A DNA stretch of 59,366 nucleotides from Candidatus Lutacidiplasma silvani (GTDB lineage Archaea; Thermoplasmatota; Thermoplasmata; Lutacidiplasmatales; UBA184): NCBI GenBank assembly GCA_022750295.1, contig JAKIVZ010000002.1, positions 144,989-204,354 on the forward strand, read 5' to 3'. The notes under the pieces are model-generated. The model was not told where the DNA came from. It saw nothing but the letters and a program-made list of their open reading frames with translations, and did not search any database. Positions 17,583 through 25,467 of this stretch are shown one piece after another. The number at the start of each line of letters is the position of its first letter. Positions within the stretch are counted from its first letter, which is position 1. The position numbers and the translations under genes are program-made.

Positions 17583-18827
17583 TTCGCGTGCGTCGGCGAC
17601 GACGCGGGACTTCCGGCGCAGGGCGGCGAGCCGGCTCGCGCCGGACCCGCCCGTGAAGTCCCGAGCGATCGTGCTGGGGGTCTCGACGAGATAGGTAGGA
17701 ACCCGCCCCGCCACCTCCAGGACGTCGTCGAGCACCGGCAGGTTCCCGGGTCCGACAGGGAACGGGGCGACCACCACCACCTCGGCTTCGGCGAGGAGGT
17801 CCCGGTTCTTCGCTCGCGACTCCTCGCTGAGCGGCGCGAACGGGACTTCGGCGACCGCCGGAACGTCGAGTTCCTTGGCGGTCTCCGCATCGGAGTCAAA
17901 CAACGAGACGACGCCGAGAGTGACCCGGTGTCCTTCGGAGGTGAGCGCTCGCAAGAGTGGGGTCGCCGAGCCTCCTCCCCCGATGACATGCACGCGCCGG
18001 AACGGGGGCGCCGCCGACAGCCGAAGCTCGGCCCCCGGGAGACGGGGAATGAGGTAGGGGAGCCCGGTCCGCGGGTCCGTGCGGAGGTCGGCCACCACCC
18101 CCCAGACGTCCCGAAGGAGGGCGGGGGAGAGAACGGAGGACGGCAGGCCATCCGCGACGATCCGTCCGCGGTGGAGGACCACCACCCGGTCCGCGTACCG
18201 CGCCGCCAGGTTGAGGTCGTGCAGGGCGGCGACGACCGCCCGGCCCTCGGCGTGCGCGAGTCGACGTACCCGCTCGAGGATGTCGAGCTGGTGGCCCATG
18301 TCGAGGTGGGCCGTAGGCTCGTCGAGCAGCAGCACCGGGGTTTCCTGGACGAGCACGCGGCCGAGCCGCACGCGTTGCCGCTCCCCGCCGCTCAGTTCCT
18401 GCACTCCCACCTCCGCCCGGTCGGTGAACCCGAGCTCGGCGAGGACCCGGTCGGCGATGGCCCGGTCCGAGTCGCGGACCGGCGCGAACCGGGGGGAGTG
18501 GGGGTACCGCCCGTACAGGACGTACTCGCGGATCGGAATGTTGTCGCCGACCGGCTCCTCCTGCGGCATCCAGGCGATCGTCCGCGCCCGCTCCTCGAGG
18601 GAGAGGGTCTCGAGCGGTCGGCCCCCGAATTCGATCTGCCCCTCGGCGACCGGGGCGAGACCCACGACCGCCCGGACGAAGCTGCTCTTCCCCGAGCCGT
18701 TCGGTCCGGCGAGCGCCAGTACCTCCCCGGGCCGGACGCGGAGGGTCACCTGGTGCAGCGCCGTGACAGCGCGATACCGGACGGTGAGACCCGTCACGGT
18801 CAATCCCGGCGGGCCCGGGTCGTTCAC
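17523..18827 (-). CDS. BtuD/FecE-like ABC transporter ATPase with C-terminal Rossmann-like domain
   Basis: The 434-residue protein carries a complete ABC ATPase: Walker A GPNGSGKSS near residue 40, signature LSGGERQRVRLGR, Walker B VLLLDEPTAHLD and a switch His in ALHDLNLAARY. Family members import cobalamin or iron chelates. From about residue 270 a second domain begins with RRVHVIGGGGSATPLL, a glycine-rich nucleotide-binding-like strand, and contains AEVVVVAPFPVGPGN. Similar extensions occur on archaeal BtuD proteins; the role is unknown. GTG 18827 overlaps the permease stop (GTGA). The last 60 bases overlap the convergent regulator gene. Confidence 0.88.
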   Translation of the reverse strand: MNDPGPPGLTVTGLTVRYRAVTALHQVTLRVRPGEVLALAGPNGSGKSSFVRAVVGLAPVAEGQIEFGGRPLETLSLEERARTIAWMPQEEPVGDNIPIREYVLYGRYPHSPRFAPVRDSDRAIADRVLAELGFTDRAEVGVQELSGGERQRVRLGRVLVQETPVLLLDEPTAHLDMGHQLDILERVRRLAHAEGRAVVAALHDLNLAARYADRVVVLHRGRIVADGLPSSVLSPALLRDVWGVVADLRTDPRTGLPYLIPRLPGAELRLSAAPPFRRVHVIGGGGSATPLLRALTSEGHRVTLGVVSLFDSDAETAKELDVPAVAEVPFAPLSEESRAKNRDLLAEAEVVVVAPFPVGPGNLPVLDDVLEVAGRVPTYLVETPSTIARDFTGGSGASRLAALRRKSRVVADARELVRALAVSAPAGDAETHHS

Positions 18828-19918
18828 GCCGGGGCCCCGGCGACCGAGCGACGGCGGTACAGGAGGTAGAGGAAGAACGGCGCCCCGACGAACGCCGTCG
18901 GGATGCCGACCGGAAGGACGATCGGCGGCAGCGCGGTCTGCGCGATGTCCCAGGCGAGGAGGAGGAAGGCCGCACCCACGAGGCCGGCCAGCGGAACGAC
19001 CCGACGGTAGTCCGGGCCCACGACCCGGCGGACGATATGGGGCGAAACGAGTCCCACGAATCCGATCACCCCGGTGAACGCGACGGCCGCCGCCGTCCCG
19101 ACCGTCGTCAACAGGACGAGTGTCAACGTCACCCGTTGGACGGGAACTCCGACGCTCTGCGCGACGTCCTCCCCCAGCTGGAGGAGGTTGAGTTCCCGCC
19201 CGAGGAGGCTCAGGGTCCCGCCCACGGCGAGCAGGACTCCGAAGAGGAGCGCGTCGTGGGTCCAGCTTGCGTCGCTCATGCCCCCGAGGAGCCAGAAGCT
19301 CACCTGGAGGTCCGCGACGGGACTGTACAGGAGGAACGTCGCGAGCAACGAGGAGAAGACCGCCCCGAGCGCGACCCCGGTGAGGACGAGGGTCTCTGCG
19401 GAGCGACGCGCGATCCGGCCCACGGCAAAGATCACGAGCCCGGGGATCAGGCCTCCGAGAAAGGCGAACGCCGGAAGCGCGAACCCCGCCTGCGCGACAT
19501 CGACATCGAGCACGAACAGAACCGCGGCGCCCACGGCCGCCCCGGTGGAGAGCCCGAGCAGGTAGGGGTCCGCGAGCGAGTTTCGGAACACGCCCTGCAA
19601 CGTGGCTCCGGAGAGTCCGAGGATCGCCCCGGCGGCGAGGGCGAGGAGCATCGCGGGGATCCGCGCCTGCCAGACGATCTCCGCCCAGATGCGGCACTGG
19701 TTCGTCGAGACGTGGATCCCGGGACACGCGTTCGGTGAGGAGACCGGACCCGGACCGTGCGCGACGATCCCCAGACTCGATTCGACCGGGATCGGGACCG
19801 GACCGATCAGCGGGGAAACGGCGACGAGGACGACCCCGCCGAGGAGCAGGAGCGCTCCGAGCCACCACCCCCCGGGGGTGCCGGCCGGGGAGGCGGCCCC
19901 GGCGCGACCCCGAGCCAT
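18824..19918 (-). CDS. FecCD/BtuC-family ABC transporter permease
   Basis: The 364-residue polytopic membrane protein has about ten hydrophobic helices and FecCD family signatures such as RIPAMLLALAAGAILGLSG, GATLQGVFRNSLADPYLLG, GFVGLVSPHIVRR and GVPTAFVGAPFF. It forms the channel of the importer with the neighbouring ATPase. Its ATG (19916-19918) directly follows the TAG of the binding-protein gene, and its TGA overlaps the ATPase start. It is the middle gene of a three-gene import operon. Confidence 0.92.
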   Translation of the reverse strand: MARGRAGAASPAGTPGGWWLGALLLLGGVVLVAVSPLIGPVPIPVESSLGIVAHGPGPVSSPNACPGIHVSTNQCRIWAEIVWQARIPAMLLALAAGAILGLSGATLQGVFRNSLADPYLLGLSTGAAVGAAVLFVLDVDVAQAGFALPAFAFLGGLIPGLVIFAVGRIARRSAETLVLTGVALGAVFSSLLATFLLYSPVADLQVSFWLLGGMSDASWTHDALLFGVLLAVGGTLSLLGRELNLLQLGEDVAQSVGVPVQRVTLTLVLLTTVGTAAAVAFTGVIGFVGLVSPHIVRRVVGPDYRRVVPLAGLVGAAFLLLAWDIAQTALPPIVLPVGIPTAFVGAPFFLYLLYRRRSVAGAPA

Positions 19919-21004
19919 CTACGGCGAGGTCTGGAGCGTCGGCTGGAGCCAGTACTCGAACAGGGGGAGGGTGAGGATCATCGTGGGGTCGGCCTCGGTG
20001 ATCTCGGTCACGTCGATCGCGTGGAGCGAACCGTTCAGCTGGCTCCAGTACGGCGCGGTCGTCCAGTTCTGAACCGTTTCGCCGCTGACCAGCGCCGGGT
20101 CGTTCCAGCTCGTCCCGTAGATGACCACCAACGGTTCGTCGTTGAGGACCACTGTCGCGTTCATCTCGAAGTAGGTGAGCGGGGCACTGCCCGCGACGTT
20201 GGATCCCCCGGCCAGCTCGATCAACGACTCCCCGAAGGTCCCGGGACCGTAGGTGTAGTAGCCGCCGTCGTCAAAGTAGTAGGCCAGCAGCACGCTCGGG
20301 ATCGGGTTCCCGTTGTCCGAGAGGTTCGTGTCGAGGGCCGAGGCGTTCGTGAGCGCGTCGTCGAGCGAGACCTCGAGGGGAACCGCCTTCGTGTTTCCCG
20401 GGTACATCGAGGCGACGAGGGCCACGTCGCCCACGATCCCCTGCAAGCCGCTCGGAGCGAGCATCACGACCGGAAGATCGTAGGTGTCCGTCAGGGTCGC
20501 CACATCGGCGGCCGAGGTGATCGTGCTGGCGAGAACAAGGTCCGGCGAATCGTTGGCCACCGCCTGGTCGTTGAGGGTGGGGAAGTCATCGAGGCACATG
20601 CTCGCGGTGAGCCCCCACAACGCCGTCTGGTTCGGAGAATAGACGCCGAGGAGGCCGGCCTCCGTCGGCGTGCAGCCGAGGCCCACCACGTCGGCCCCGA
20701 GCCCGAGACGGTAGAGGATGTCATTGATGCTCGGGGCGAGTACGACGATCCGAGTGGCGTTGAGGGGCACGGCGACCCGTCGCCCCAGGTCGTCCACGAT
20801 GGTCTCCGTGGTCGGGCCCTTCGACGTGTTCTGCGGGGGCGTAGTGGCCGGCGGGCCCGGCGGGGCCGCGGTGTGGACCGGATGGAGCTCGAAGTACGCC
20901 GCGGTGCCCGCGATCGCGACGCCCGCGACGACGAGCATCCCGACGACAAAGAGGGCGGGCGCGATGCGCGGAGCGGGCGCGGCGGGCGTTGAATTCAATG
21001 TCAT
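19919..21004 (-). CDS. Membrane-anchored BtuF/FepB-like substrate-binding protein
   Basis: The 361-residue protein has an N-terminal hydrophobic helix (ALFVVGMLVVAGVAIAGTA) and then a Pro/Thr linker to about residue 65. The periplasmic-binding fold opens with TIVDDLGRRVAVPLNATRIV and SINDILYRLGLGADVVG. It has several N-glycosylation sequons and no lipobox Cys, so anchoring is by the helix. Two internal cysteines (GLGCTP and SMCLDD) could bind each other or the ligand. Cobalamin or a siderophore is the expected cargo; the BtuD-type C-terminal extension in the ATPase leans toward cobalamin. It is first in the operon behind an AT-rich promoter. Confidence 0.87.
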   Translation of the reverse strand: MTLNSTPAAPAPRIAPALFVVGMLVVAGVAIAGTAAYFELHPVHTAAPPGPPATTPPQNTSKGPTTETIVDDLGRRVAVPLNATRIVVLAPSINDILYRLGLGADVVGLGCTPTEAGLLGVYSPNQTALWGLTASMCLDDFPTLNDQAVANDSPDLVLASTITSAADVATLTDTYDLPVVMLAPSGLQGIVGDVALVASMYPGNTKAVPLEVSLDDALTNASALDTNLSDNGNPIPSVLLAYYFDDGGYYTYGPGTFGESLIELAGGSNVAGSAPLTYFEMNATVVLNDEPLVVIYGTSWNDPALVSGETVQNWTTAPYWSQLNGSLHAIDVTEITEADPTMILTLPLFEYWLQPTLQTSP

Positions 21005-21021
21005 TAGATTCGAGACAAATA

Positions 21022-21034
21022 GCCTTTACATAAG
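21022..21034 (-). promoter_or_regulatory. TATA-like promoter of the importer operon
   Basis: An AT-rich island reads TTATGTAAAGG on the minus strand, about 22-28 bases before ATG 21004. The contrast with the GC-rich surroundings and the spacing support a leaderless promoter. Confidence 0.6.
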
Positions 21035-21121
21035 GGTTGTGCGACGGCCACGCGCGCGACGACGCGGACGTCCCGTCCCCACAACAAAGGATATCTGCCC
21101 GGCCCCTCCGGGCGAATCGGA

Positions 21122-21284
21122 GGGAGCATAGGCTAACTTGGCAGACCAGCGGGCTCCAGTCAGGGCGGCGGCTTCGCCGCCCTGGAACGATTAGGATCTG
21201 CGGAGGGGCGTTCGCGCCCCGATGACGAGTGACTGGAGCGCGCGGAGAGACCCGCATATGGGGGTTCAAATCCCCCTGCTCCCA
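21122..21284 (+). tRNA. tRNA-Trp(CCA) with a 90-base intron
   Basis: Acceptor arms GGGAGCA (21122-21128) and TGCTCCC (21277-21283) pair fully, with discriminator A at 21284 and no encoded CCA. The anticodon stem is GCGGG/CCCGC, and loop C-T-CCA-G|A gives anticodon CCA at 21156-21158. The T arm is GGGGG TTCAAAT CCCCC. An intron at 21160-21249 follows position 37, the usual site for archaeal tRNA-Trp introns. The D stem is weak (one C-A mismatch in my pairing). A TATA-like AAAGGATATC near 21086 is about 31 bases upstream. Confidence 0.93.
21160..21249 (+). other. tRNA-Trp intron with relaxed bulge-helix-bulge
   Basis: The central helix CTCC (21154-21157) with GGAG (21244-21247) is flanked by three-base bulges AGT and AGA. 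This predicts cuts after 21159 and after 21249. The inner helix of a strict BHB is absent; instead a local hairpin CAGGGCGGCG...CGCCGCCCTG occupies 21161-21184. A second intronic segment TGACTGGAG (21230-21238) is perfectly complementary to 21154-21162, spanning the anticodon and 5' splice site. The two folds compete. Confidence 0.7.
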
Positions 21285-21385
21285 TCCCCCTCTCCGGCCC
21301 GCTTCCCCGGCCTTGTGGGCGACCTCGCCACGAGCGCCGAACTCCTTCGCCGTAGTTCCGTTCCGAAGGCCGTATAGAGCGGTTC

Positions 21386-21802
21386 GTGTCACGAACGTCG
21401 GTGCTCGAGTATACCGGGATCCGGGTCCGGGACCTGGAGCGCTCGCGGCAGTTCTACACCGCGGGGCTCGGGCTCGTCGCCGGCCGGACCGGGCGGATGG
21501 CGGCGGGAGGTGTCTGGCTCGAGCTCACGGACCCCGACAGCCATGCGATCCTGGAACTGAATTTCTATCCCGGAGAGCCCCCGTATCGGGAGGGGGATGA
21601 ACTCGACCACCTTGGGTTCCGAGTGGCGGACCTCGACGGGGCCGTCCTCCGACTGACCGGCCTCGGGGCCCGGGTCCGGATTCCGGCGTTCAAGGAGGGC
21701 GAGTCGCGGCTCGCCTTCCTTTCGGATCCGGATGGAGTGTGGATCGAACTGACGGAGCCTGGAGGCCCCGACGCGCCGCCCACGTCCCTGTTCGTGGAGT
21801 AG
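21386..21802 (+). CDS. VOC-family (glyoxalase/bleomycin-resistance fold) protein
   Basis: The 138-residue single-domain protein has two VOC modules. One opens TGIRVRDLERSRQFYTAGLGL and the second has LDHLGFRVADLDGAVLRL, ending FLSDPDGVWIELTEP, where the last Glu would bind metal. It resembles methylmalonyl-CoA epimerase/lactoylglutathione lyase-like proteins, but the substrate is unknown. A TATA-like TATAG at 21373-21377 suggests that GTG 21401 could be the leaderless start, giving 133 residues. GTG 21386 is kept as the longer option. Ten bases separate it from the flippase gene. Confidence 0.82.
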   Translation: MSRTSVLEYTGIRVRDLERSRQFYTAGLGLVAGRTGRMAAGGVWLELTDPDSHAILELNFYPGEPPYREGDELDHLGFRVADLDGAVLRLTGLGARVRIPAFKEGESRLAFLSDPDGVWIELTEPGGPDAPPTSLFVE

Positions 21803-21811
21803 GCGACCGCT

Positions 21812-23491
21812 GTGCCGTCCCTCTCCGAACCTCCTGGCGTTCCCCCGGAGCCGCTCGGTAGCTTGCCCGGTGGGTATCTGCCGTCGGAACGGTTCGTCAA
21901 GTGGTTCGGGAAGCCCGCCGCCCCCCCTCCGACGCAGCACGCGCCCCCCGAACACCGGGGGCTGGGCCGGTCGTCGTTCGGGGTGTTCTTCCTCACCACG
22001 CTGATCCAGGTCCTCGGCGTCATCTCCTCGGCCGCCGTCGGCCACACGTTCGGCTACCGGGCCGCGACCGCCACGACCCCCTCGGGTGTGGCGATCTGGG
22101 GCGAACTGGTCTTCTTCCTCCTGATCGCCTCGTCGATCAATTGGCTCGGCGACCTCCGCGTGGGGTCGGCCTACACGTACTACGTCTCGCGCGGACAGCC
22201 CGCCAAGGAGCTGACCGGCACCTACCTCGGACTGCGGCTGATCCTCGTCAGCCTGATCGGGATCGCGACGCTCCCCCTCACGTACCTCCTCGGGGGCTCG
22301 TTCGGCTTCAGCCTGTCGGGGACGACCTACGTGTCGTTCGGGCTGTTCCTCGTCCTGCCGATCCTCTGGACGCCGTGGATGGTCGTCTCGCAACTCCGGA
22401 TCGCTCGCGGCTCTTCGATCCAAGCCCAGTACCCCCAGCTCGTCGAGATCGGGGTACGGACGTCCGTCATCATCGCGGTCATCTACCTCGACCCCGGCCT
22501 TCTCGGGTTCACGTTCGCCTTCGTCCTCGGGGGCCTGGCGTCGTTCCTCTACTGCCTGCCGGAGCTTTGGCGCGAGATGAGTCCCCCGGCGCGGGCCCGC
22601 GCCGTTCAGTTGCTTCGGTACTCGTGGCCGCTCATGGGGAGCCTGATGTTCCAGTTCCTGGCGTCGAACGCCCCTCCGTTCTTCGTCACCGGCCTCCTCC
22701 GGAGCACCGCCCTCTTCGGCGTCTTCTCGTGGGACAACGGCTGGCGGATCCTGCTCCTGTCCGTGCCGAGCGCGGTGGTGCTCCCCCTGTTCCCGTATTT
22801 GGCGAGTTTCCACGCGAAGGGGGAGTACGCCCTCGTCCAACGGAAGACCTGGGAGGCGCTCCGGTTCACGGCGATCATCGTCGTACCGTTCGCGATCGCC
22901 ATCGTCGTCTACCGGGTCCCCATCCCGAACGACCTCTACGACGGATTCTACGCCCGACAAGGAGCGATTGCCCTGCCGTTGCTCGCCCTGTCGGCCATCC
23001 CGCTCGGGCTCAGCCAGGTGATCGGGACGTCGCTCAACTCGATCGGGTATCAACGCCTCGAGCTGTACATCTCGGGCACGATCGTGGGCGCGATGGTCGT
23101 CTCCACCGTGACCCTGTACGAACTGTTCCCCAGCCTGGGGGCGATCGCCGCCGGTGTCCTGGTCGGCTCGCTCGCGGCCCTCGCCTTGAACACCTACTTC
23201 ATGGAGCACCTGCTCCACGTGCGAATCCGGCCGGTCCCGATCGTGCGGATCGTCGCGGCCGCGGGAGCCGCCTTCCTGATCATGGCGGAGCTGAACAAAT
23301 TCGTGAACCCCACGAAGTGGACCCTGATCCCGCTCCTCCTCCTCGGGTTGGTGGTCTACGCGTTCGTCCTCGCCGCGATTGGCGAGCTTACGAAGGCCGA
23401 CCTGAAGACGATCACGACCGCGATCGGCCTGCCGGAGCGACTCGCCATCGTTCTCGGCCGACTGTGCTGGCGGGCCGAGCCCACGCCGTAG
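21812..23491 (+). CDS. Multi-spanning polysaccharide flippase-like (Wzx/MATE) membrane protein
   Basis: The 559-residue protein starts with a soluble Pro-rich segment of about 50 residues. About 13-14 hydrophobic helices follow, arranged like MOP-superfamily lipid-linked oligosaccharide flippases. Examples are FFLTTLIQVLGVISSAAVG and an internal repeat starting YSWPLMGSLMFQFLASN. A role in surface glycan export is plausible given the many sequon-rich exported proteins nearby, but no glycosyltransferase is adjacent. It follows the VOC gene and converges on hemH, with 6 bases between the stops. Confidence 0.75.
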   Translation: MPSLSEPPGVPPEPLGSLPGGYLPSERFVKWFGKPAAPPPTQHAPPEHRGLGRSSFGVFFLTTLIQVLGVISSAAVGHTFGYRAATATTPSGVAIWGELVFFLLIASSINWLGDLRVGSAYTYYVSRGQPAKELTGTYLGLRLILVSLIGIATLPLTYLLGGSFGFSLSGTTYVSFGLFLVLPILWTPWMVVSQLRIARGSSIQAQYPQLVEIGVRTSVIIAVIYLDPGLLGFTFAFVLGGLASFLYCLPELWREMSPPARARAVQLLRYSWPLMGSLMFQFLASNAPPFFVTGLLRSTALFGVFSWDNGWRILLLSVPSAVVLPLFPYLASFHAKGEYALVQRKTWEALRFTAIIVVPFAIAIVVYRVPIPNDLYDGFYARQGAIALPLLALSAIPLGLSQVIGTSLNSIGYQRLELYISGTIVGAMVVSTVTLYELFPSLGAIAAGVLVGSLAALALNTYFMEHLLHVRIRPVPIVRIVAAAGAAFLIMAELNKFVNPTKWTLIPLLLLGLVVYAFVLAAIGELTKADLKTITTAIGLPERLAIVLGRLCWRAEPTP

Positions 23492-23497
23492 GGGGGA

Positions 23498-24439
23498 CTA
23501 GTTCGAGCCGGGGGTCGACGAGCCGAGGGCCCGGACGGCGACGCGAACCAGGCTCTCGACGAGGGCGGGGTCGGAGTTGGGCTCCGGTACGCGCCGGTAG
23601 ACCACGCCGAGATCGTCCGCGAACTTCCGCGTCACGATATCGAGGTCGTAGAGAACTTCGAGGTGGTCGAAGACGAACCCGAAGCTTGCCACGATGTGCG
23701 TCTTCGCGCCCTTCGCCTTCCACTTTCGCATCTGGTCGGTGATGTCCGGACCCAGCCAGGGCTCGGTGTCGTTCCCCGCGCTCTGGAACGTGAACTCCCA
23801 GCGATTCAGGCCGGCGGCCCGGGCGATCGCGTCGGAGGTGGAGCGGAGGATTTCGGGGTACGGGTCTCCGAGATCGGCGTACTTCTTCGGGAGACTGTGG
23901 GCCGAGAGGTGGACGACCGCCGTGGGATCGGCGGCGTCGGCGAGGGCGGCCCGGATCGCGGTGGCCCAATAGTCGACGAACGCCGGCTCGGCGTTCCATC
24001 CCGCGGCGAGTTCGATGGCGATGGGGTGAGGCGCCCGGGCCGCCCCGGACGCGAGCGCCGTCCGATACGGCTCCAAGATCCAGGTCGAGGCATAGGGCGA
24101 GAGCGGAATGGCGATAAGGCGGGTGACCCCGGCCCGGCTCGCCTCGGGAATCACCTCGGCGACATTCGGGTGCCAGTGTTTGGTGCCGAGGTAGAGGGGG
24201 ACGCCGGGCGCCTCGGCGGCCAGACGGTCCGCCACCCGATCCCGGAGCCGGGCGAGGATCGCTGACTGGGGAGAGCCGCCGATCAGGGCGTACCGCCGCT
24301 CGTATTCCTGGACGAGCTCGGGAGAAGGGGCGCGATGCAGGATCTCCGTGAGGTACCCCGGGAGGTCTTGCGCCCCCGACGGGCTTCCGTACCCCATCAG
24401 GAGCACGCCAGCCCGTCCGGTCCCCTTCGGTTCGCTCAT
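23498..24439 (-). CDS. hemH: Ferrochelatase, coproporphyrin (CpfC)-like
   Basis: The 313-residue protein inserts Fe(II) into a porphyrin. The catalytic His lies in LSAHSLPKKY, followed by GDPYP. The second signature FTFQSAGNDTEPWLGPD and FVFDHLEVLYDLD resemble the Firmicutes coproporphyrin ferrochelatase more than protoporphyrin enzymes. It lacks the C-terminal membrane or CAB extension. Together with hemQ in the same operon this suggests that coproporphyrin III is the substrate. ATG 24437-24439 overlaps the hemE stop (ATGA). It is the last gene of the heme operon. Confidence 0.93.
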   Translation of the reverse strand: MSEPKGTGRAGVLLMGYGSPSGAQDLPGYLTEILHRAPSPELVQEYERRYALIGGSPQSAILARLRDRVADRLAAEAPGVPLYLGTKHWHPNVAEVIPEASRAGVTRLIAIPLSPYASTWILEPYRTALASGAARAPHPIAIELAAGWNAEPAFVDYWATAIRAALADAADPTAVVHLSAHSLPKKYADLGDPYPEILRSTSDAIARAAGLNRWEFTFQSAGNDTEPWLGPDITDQMRKWKAKGAKTHIVASFGFVFDHLEVLYDLDIVTRKFADDLGVVYRRVPEPNSDPALVESLVRVAVRALGSSTPGSN

Positions 24440-25467
24440 CGCCGGGCGACCCCGTCGCGGTGGACGATCTCCACGAGCTCCGTCACGCGCGCGGGGTCGG
24501 TTTCGGGAAGCACGCCGTGGCCTAAATTGAAGACGTGCGAACGATGCGCCGGGACCTCCGCGAGCACCTCGTGCGCCCCGCGGGCGACGGCGTCGCGGTC
24601 GGCGAGGAGGGTCGCGGGGTCGAGGTTTCCCTGGAGCGCCACCCGGTCGCCCACCGCCCGGCGGACCGTGCCGAGCGGGACCCGGTGGTCGACCCCGAGG
24701 GCCGTCGACCCGAGCGAATCCATCAGGGGGAGAAGGTGGGCGGACCCCGTCGAGAAATAGATGGTCGGGACTCCCAGATCCCCGACCCCTTCGAACACGC
24801 GGCGGACGACGGGCGCGACGTGCCGCTCGAACTGGCGGTACGAAAGGGCTCCCGCCCACGAGTCGAACAGCTGGAGCGCGTGCGCGCCGGCCCGGACCTG
24901 CATGCGAAGATAGGCGACCGTCATCTCCCCGAGCACGCCGAGGAGCCGGTCGAACGTCGTCGGGTCGCGGTGGAGCATCGTCCGGGTCGCCAGGAACTCC
25001 TTGGATGGGGCTCCCTCGAGGAGGTAGGCGGCGAGCGTGAACGGGGCGCCCGCGAACCCCAGGATCGGCCGGTCGGGGCACGCCTCGCGGAACCGACGGA
25101 TGGCCTCGCCGACGAATCCCACGTCCCGGTCCGCGTCGAACGAGTGGAACCGGTCGATGTCGGCGGCGTTTCGGACCGGCGACTGTATCACCGGCCCGGT
25201 CCCCGCGTCGATCCGGAAATCGATCCCCAGCCCGGCGAAGGGGAGGGTGATGTCGGCGAATACGACTCCCGCATCGAGGTCGTAGGTCCGCATCGGCTCG
25301 AGGGTGACCTCGGCCGCCAGCTCGGGGGTCCGGGCCATCTCGAGGATCCCGTGTTGCTGGCGGAGCGCGCGGTAACCCGGGAGGTGGCGACCGGCTTGGC
25401 GCATCAGCCAGATCGGGGTCGTATCGACGGGCTCGCCGCGGAGCGCGCGCAGGAGTCGGTCGCGCAT
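24436..25467 (-). CDS. hemE: Uroporphyrinogen decarboxylase
   Basis: The 343-residue enzyme decarboxylates uroporphyrinogen III to coproporphyrinogen III. The active-site signature PIWLMRQAGRHLPGY is at residues 18-32, and GFAGAPFTLAAYLLEG and LQLFDSWAGALS follow. The presence of HemE is informative: the siroheme-based archaeal heme route does not need it. The start overlaps the hemL stop (TGATG) and the stop overlaps hemH. Confidence 0.95.
   Translation of the reverse strand: MRDRLLRALRGEPVDTTPIWLMRQAGRHLPGYRALRQQHGILEMARTPELAAEVTLEPMRTYDLDAGVVFADITLPFAGLGIDFRIDAGTGPVIQSPVRNAADIDRFHSFDADRDVGFVGEAIRRFREACPDRPILGFAGAPFTLAAYLLEGAPSKEFLATRTMLHRDPTTFDRLLGVLGEMTVAYLRMQVRAGAHALQLFDSWAGALSYRQFERHVAPVVRRVFEGVGDLGVPTIYFSTGSAHLLPLMDSLGSTALGVDHRVPLGTVRRAVGDRVALQGNLDPATLLADRDAVARGAHEVLAEVPAHRSHVFNLGHGVLPETDPARVTELVEIVHRDGVARR

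Noticed and set aside
21160-21249. A full C/D guide RNA in the tRNA-Trp intron
   Set aside because: Only one imperfect C-like box is visible and no CTGA D box is in place, so I report complementarity but not a guide RNA gene.
21389-23218. A 609-residue minus-strand frame opposite the VOC and flippase genes
   Set aside because: Highly charged repeat-like composition typical of a shadow; the plus-strand genes show clear folds.
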